Source of the DNA: Winogradskyella sp. MH6
Lineage (GTDB): Bacteria; Bacteroidota; Bacteroidia; Flavobacteriales; Flavobacteriaceae
NCBI RefSeq assembly: GCF_022810765.1
Contig: NZ_CP094494.1
Span: 682,001-746,000 of the forward strand
Direction of reading: 5' to 3'
DNA length: 64,000 nucleotides
The notes below the pieces were generated by a model. That model was not told the origin of the DNA and ran no database searches. It saw nothing but the letters and a program-made list of their open reading frames with translations. Shown here piece after piece: positions 62,573 to 64,000 of the stretch (its first letter is position 1; each line of letters starts with the position of its first letter). Position numbers and translations under genes: made by a program.

Positions 62573-63349
62573 CTAAAACAATTTTAGAATAAACATATCT
62601 ATAACTTCTACTAAGATTAGAATGATAATAATCCATTCTAGTCGACTACTTTCTCTATGATCCATAATATCTTTAAAGAGTTCTAAATTCTCTTTAATAA
62701 TCTCTATCCTATCATGGATAACATGGTAACGATCCTTAAGGTCGAAGGTCTGTTTTAAATCAGAATTTAACTTGTTTAACTGTTCGTCTTCCCAAGTTAT
62801 TTCTGGTGAATCAAAAATATACAGGTTTTCAGAAATCTTGTTTTTTATATTTAGAATCTTACCAATGAAGCGTTTTAACTTATTCCCTGAAATATCGAGC
62901 TTTCCTTTAGCTTCTAAATATTTGGTGTGTTCATTAGTCTCTATTAATAAGGCTTCTGTAATTTCCGAAAAACGGTTTAAGGCTACAGATTGCGATGCAT
63001 TAAGCATCACTAATCGTATCATTTCGCTATTAAAGTCTGGCAACACAATACTTTCAAAATTTACTTGAAGTGTATTGGCTTGTATTTCTACGTTAACCTC
63101 TTCGGAAATTTTATCAGCAAAATAAGTATCACAAAACGGTTTAATAGCTTGCAAGGCTTCATTTATTTCTGCTTTTGAAAGGTTGAAAAAGCTCACCATT
63201 CCATATTGAAACAAATAAATATACTTGTCTTTTGAGTGTAGATAAAACAACTCATCACTATCTTGAAACAACAACTGCCAACACAATTGCGGTTTGCTAG
63301 ATTTTATACTGATAGTATTTGCTACCTGATAAGCGACAACTGGTAACAT
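62573..63349 (-). CDS. DUF155/RMD1-YagE family membrane protein
   Basis: 258 residues. Central beta/alpha domain (KDKYIYLFQYGMVSFFNL, SEMIRLVMLNASQSVALNRFSEITEALLIET), long helical middle (KLDISGNKLKRFIGKILNIKNKISENLYIFDSPEITWED) and one C-terminal membrane helix (WIIIILILVEVIDMFILKLF). This is the DUF155/RMD1 layout; the yeast relatives are mitochondrial, and the bacterial role is unknown. The ATG overlaps the stop of the VOC gene by one base, so they are co-translated. Confidence 0.85.
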   Translation of the reverse strand: MLPVVAYQVANTISIKSSKPQLCWQLLFQDSDELFYLHSKDKYIYLFQYGMVSFFNLSKAEINEALQAIKPFCDTYFADKISEEVNVEIQANTLQVNFESIVLPDFNSEMIRLVMLNASQSVALNRFSEITEALLIETNEHTKYLEAKGKLDISGNKLKRFIGKILNIKNKISENLYIFDSPEITWEDEQLNKLNSDLKQTFDLKDRYHVIHDRIEIIKENLELFKDIMDHRESSRLEWIIIILILVEVIDMFILKLF

Positions 63350-63762
63350 TATGTAGTAAACATATCCTTAGGTTCTGTAAAACTTTTAAACTCTAACATG
63401 TAATCATTAGGATCTTTAATAAAAAATGATAGATGCTCTCCTGTTTTATCTTTTAAAAAAGTGGTTTTGGTTACAACCTCTAACTTCTGCTTGGTAAGCT
63501 TGGTATAGATTTTTTTCCAATTATCAACATCTACAATAACACCAAAGTGAAAGGATGGCAAAATCTTACCTTCAAATACATAATTTGGATTATTGAAGTT
63601 AAATTTTTCGGCTTTTATAAATGTTATCTGGTGACCAAACAAATTTATATCCACCCAGTTTTCTGAGGTTCTTCCTGCAGATGCTCCAATGTTATTAATG
63701 TAAAAGTCTTGGGTTTCCTTTACACTCAAACACGGTAATGACATGTGAAATGACGTTTCCAT
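63349..63762 (-). CDS. VOC-family (glyoxalase-like) protein
   Basis: 137 residues. The two beta-alpha-beta-beta-beta modules of the vicinal oxygen chelate fold: FHMSLPCLSVKETQDFYINNIGA in the first and FHFGVIVDVDNWKKIYTKL, LSFFIKDPNDYMLEFKSF in the second. Metal-ligand His and Glu candidates are visible (FHMS, FHFG, MLEF). Such enzymes include lyases, dioxygenases and resistance proteins; this one cannot be placed further. It is the first gene of a pair with DUF155. Confidence 0.83.
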   Translation of the reverse strand: METSFHMSLPCLSVKETQDFYINNIGASAGRTSENWVDINLFGHQITFIKAEKFNFNNPNYVFEGKILPSFHFGVIVDVDNWKKIYTKLTKQKLEVVTKTTFLKDKTGEHLSFFIKDPNDYMLEFKSFTEPKDMFTT

Positions 63763-63839
63763 AATTTAAGCACTTAGAGTTTATAACTTTTTAATATAAA
63801 GAAAGTTACAAAATTATATAACACCAATTACGGTAATTA

Positions 63840-64000
63840 TTAAAAATCATCATCTTCTGCATCCTCAGCAATCTCAGGATCTTGTACTGCTTCTGGATCA
63901 TCATCGTCATAATCCTCATAATCATCCTCATCGTAATTCTCCATGGTTACCGCTAATTTTGTACTAACTTTAACCAAATACTTGGTATCCTCGGTAGTTA
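63840..64000 (-). CDS. Unidentified protein, acidic C-terminal tail (partial)
   Basis: The window holds the last 52 codons (stop at 63840-63842, last complete codon 63996-63998). The tail reads TTEDTKYLVKVSTKLAVTMEN, then about 30 residues of Asp/Glu, Tyr, Pro and Ala, ending in DDDF. The beta-strand followed by an acidic tail gives no clear family. The gene continues beyond the window. Confidence 0.7.
   Translation of the reverse strand, partial: TTEDTKYLVKVSTKLAVTMENYDEDDYEDYDDDDPEAVQDPEIAEDAEDDDF

Overview
The window is a chromosomal segment of a Flavobacteriaceae bacterium (Bacteroidetes), probably marine. It is AT-rich and encodes type IX secretion (T9SS) cargo of both CTD classes, PorP/SprF- and OmpA-type T9SS partners, and a GYDIA-type mevalonate-pathway kinase. 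Promoters have the Bacteroidetes form TTTG-N19-TAnnTTTG and Shine-Dalgarno signals are weak. No phage, transposase or CRISPR array is visible.

Layout. 1-1,066: end of HMG-CoA reductase and a GYDIA/GHMP kinase. 1,121-8,894 (minus): an envelope block of coaX, a FadL-like outer membrane protein, a TPR protein, lptC, a small membrane protein, a CNNM/CorC-type CBS protein and a PpiD-like foldase. 8,945-9,105: tRNA-Phe with its promoter and terminator. 9,433-32,340: a 23-kb surface-protein locus. It holds a type A cargo, a membrane TPR-AraC regulator with a TPR partner, a 2,615-residue type B cargo with its PorP/SprF and OmpA partners, and a 1,989-residue type B cargo made of about 14 repeats. 32,464-37,136: thrABC. 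37,285-38,923: a P-II protein and an ammonium transporter. 39,014-41,593 (minus): PEP carboxylase. 41,769-42,242: a guanine-deaminase-like enzyme.

42,381-49,241 is an arsenosugar biosynthesis cluster: AhpD-like protein, radical SAM ArsS, rhodanese, a TIGR04282-type transferase, purine nucleoside phosphorylase, arsenite methyltransferase ArsM, a fatty acid hydroxylase/sterol desaturase-type protein, a DUF547 protein and a TIGR04283-type glycosyltransferase. The logic is methylation of arsenite, transfer of the 5'-deoxyadenosyl group, removal of adenine, then sugar modification.

49,220-56,258 (minus) is the most striking region: an NAD/ADP-ribose operon controlled by the Nudix repressor NrtR. 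The order of transcription is nrtR, a divergent PRPP-synthetase-like enzyme, DUF4291, an ADP-ribosylglycohydrolase (broken by a one-base frameshift), KptA, a metallophosphoesterase, NADAR, a nucleoside 2-deoxyribosyltransferase-like protein, and NAMPT. I read five copies of one operator, TTTGYGT-N7-ACACAAA, three of which lie on the -7 element of a promoter. The pairing of a Prs-like enzyme with a NAMPT-like enzyme among ADP-ribose-handling enzymes recalls the phage NARP1 pathway that rebuilds NAD+ from ADP-ribose and nicotinamide.

56,285-64,000 carries a GH113-like lipoprotein, a MerT-like membrane protein, two family 2 glycosyltransferases, an SRPBCC protein, a polytopic mannosyltransferase-like protein, a small acidic secreted protein, a DUF155/RMD1 protein, a VOC protein and the end of an acidic-tailed protein. 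Short REP-like palindromes ending in RGAATGAC or GGATGAC are scattered through the window. Two of them appear to be inserted in frame inside genes, and one supplies a start codon.
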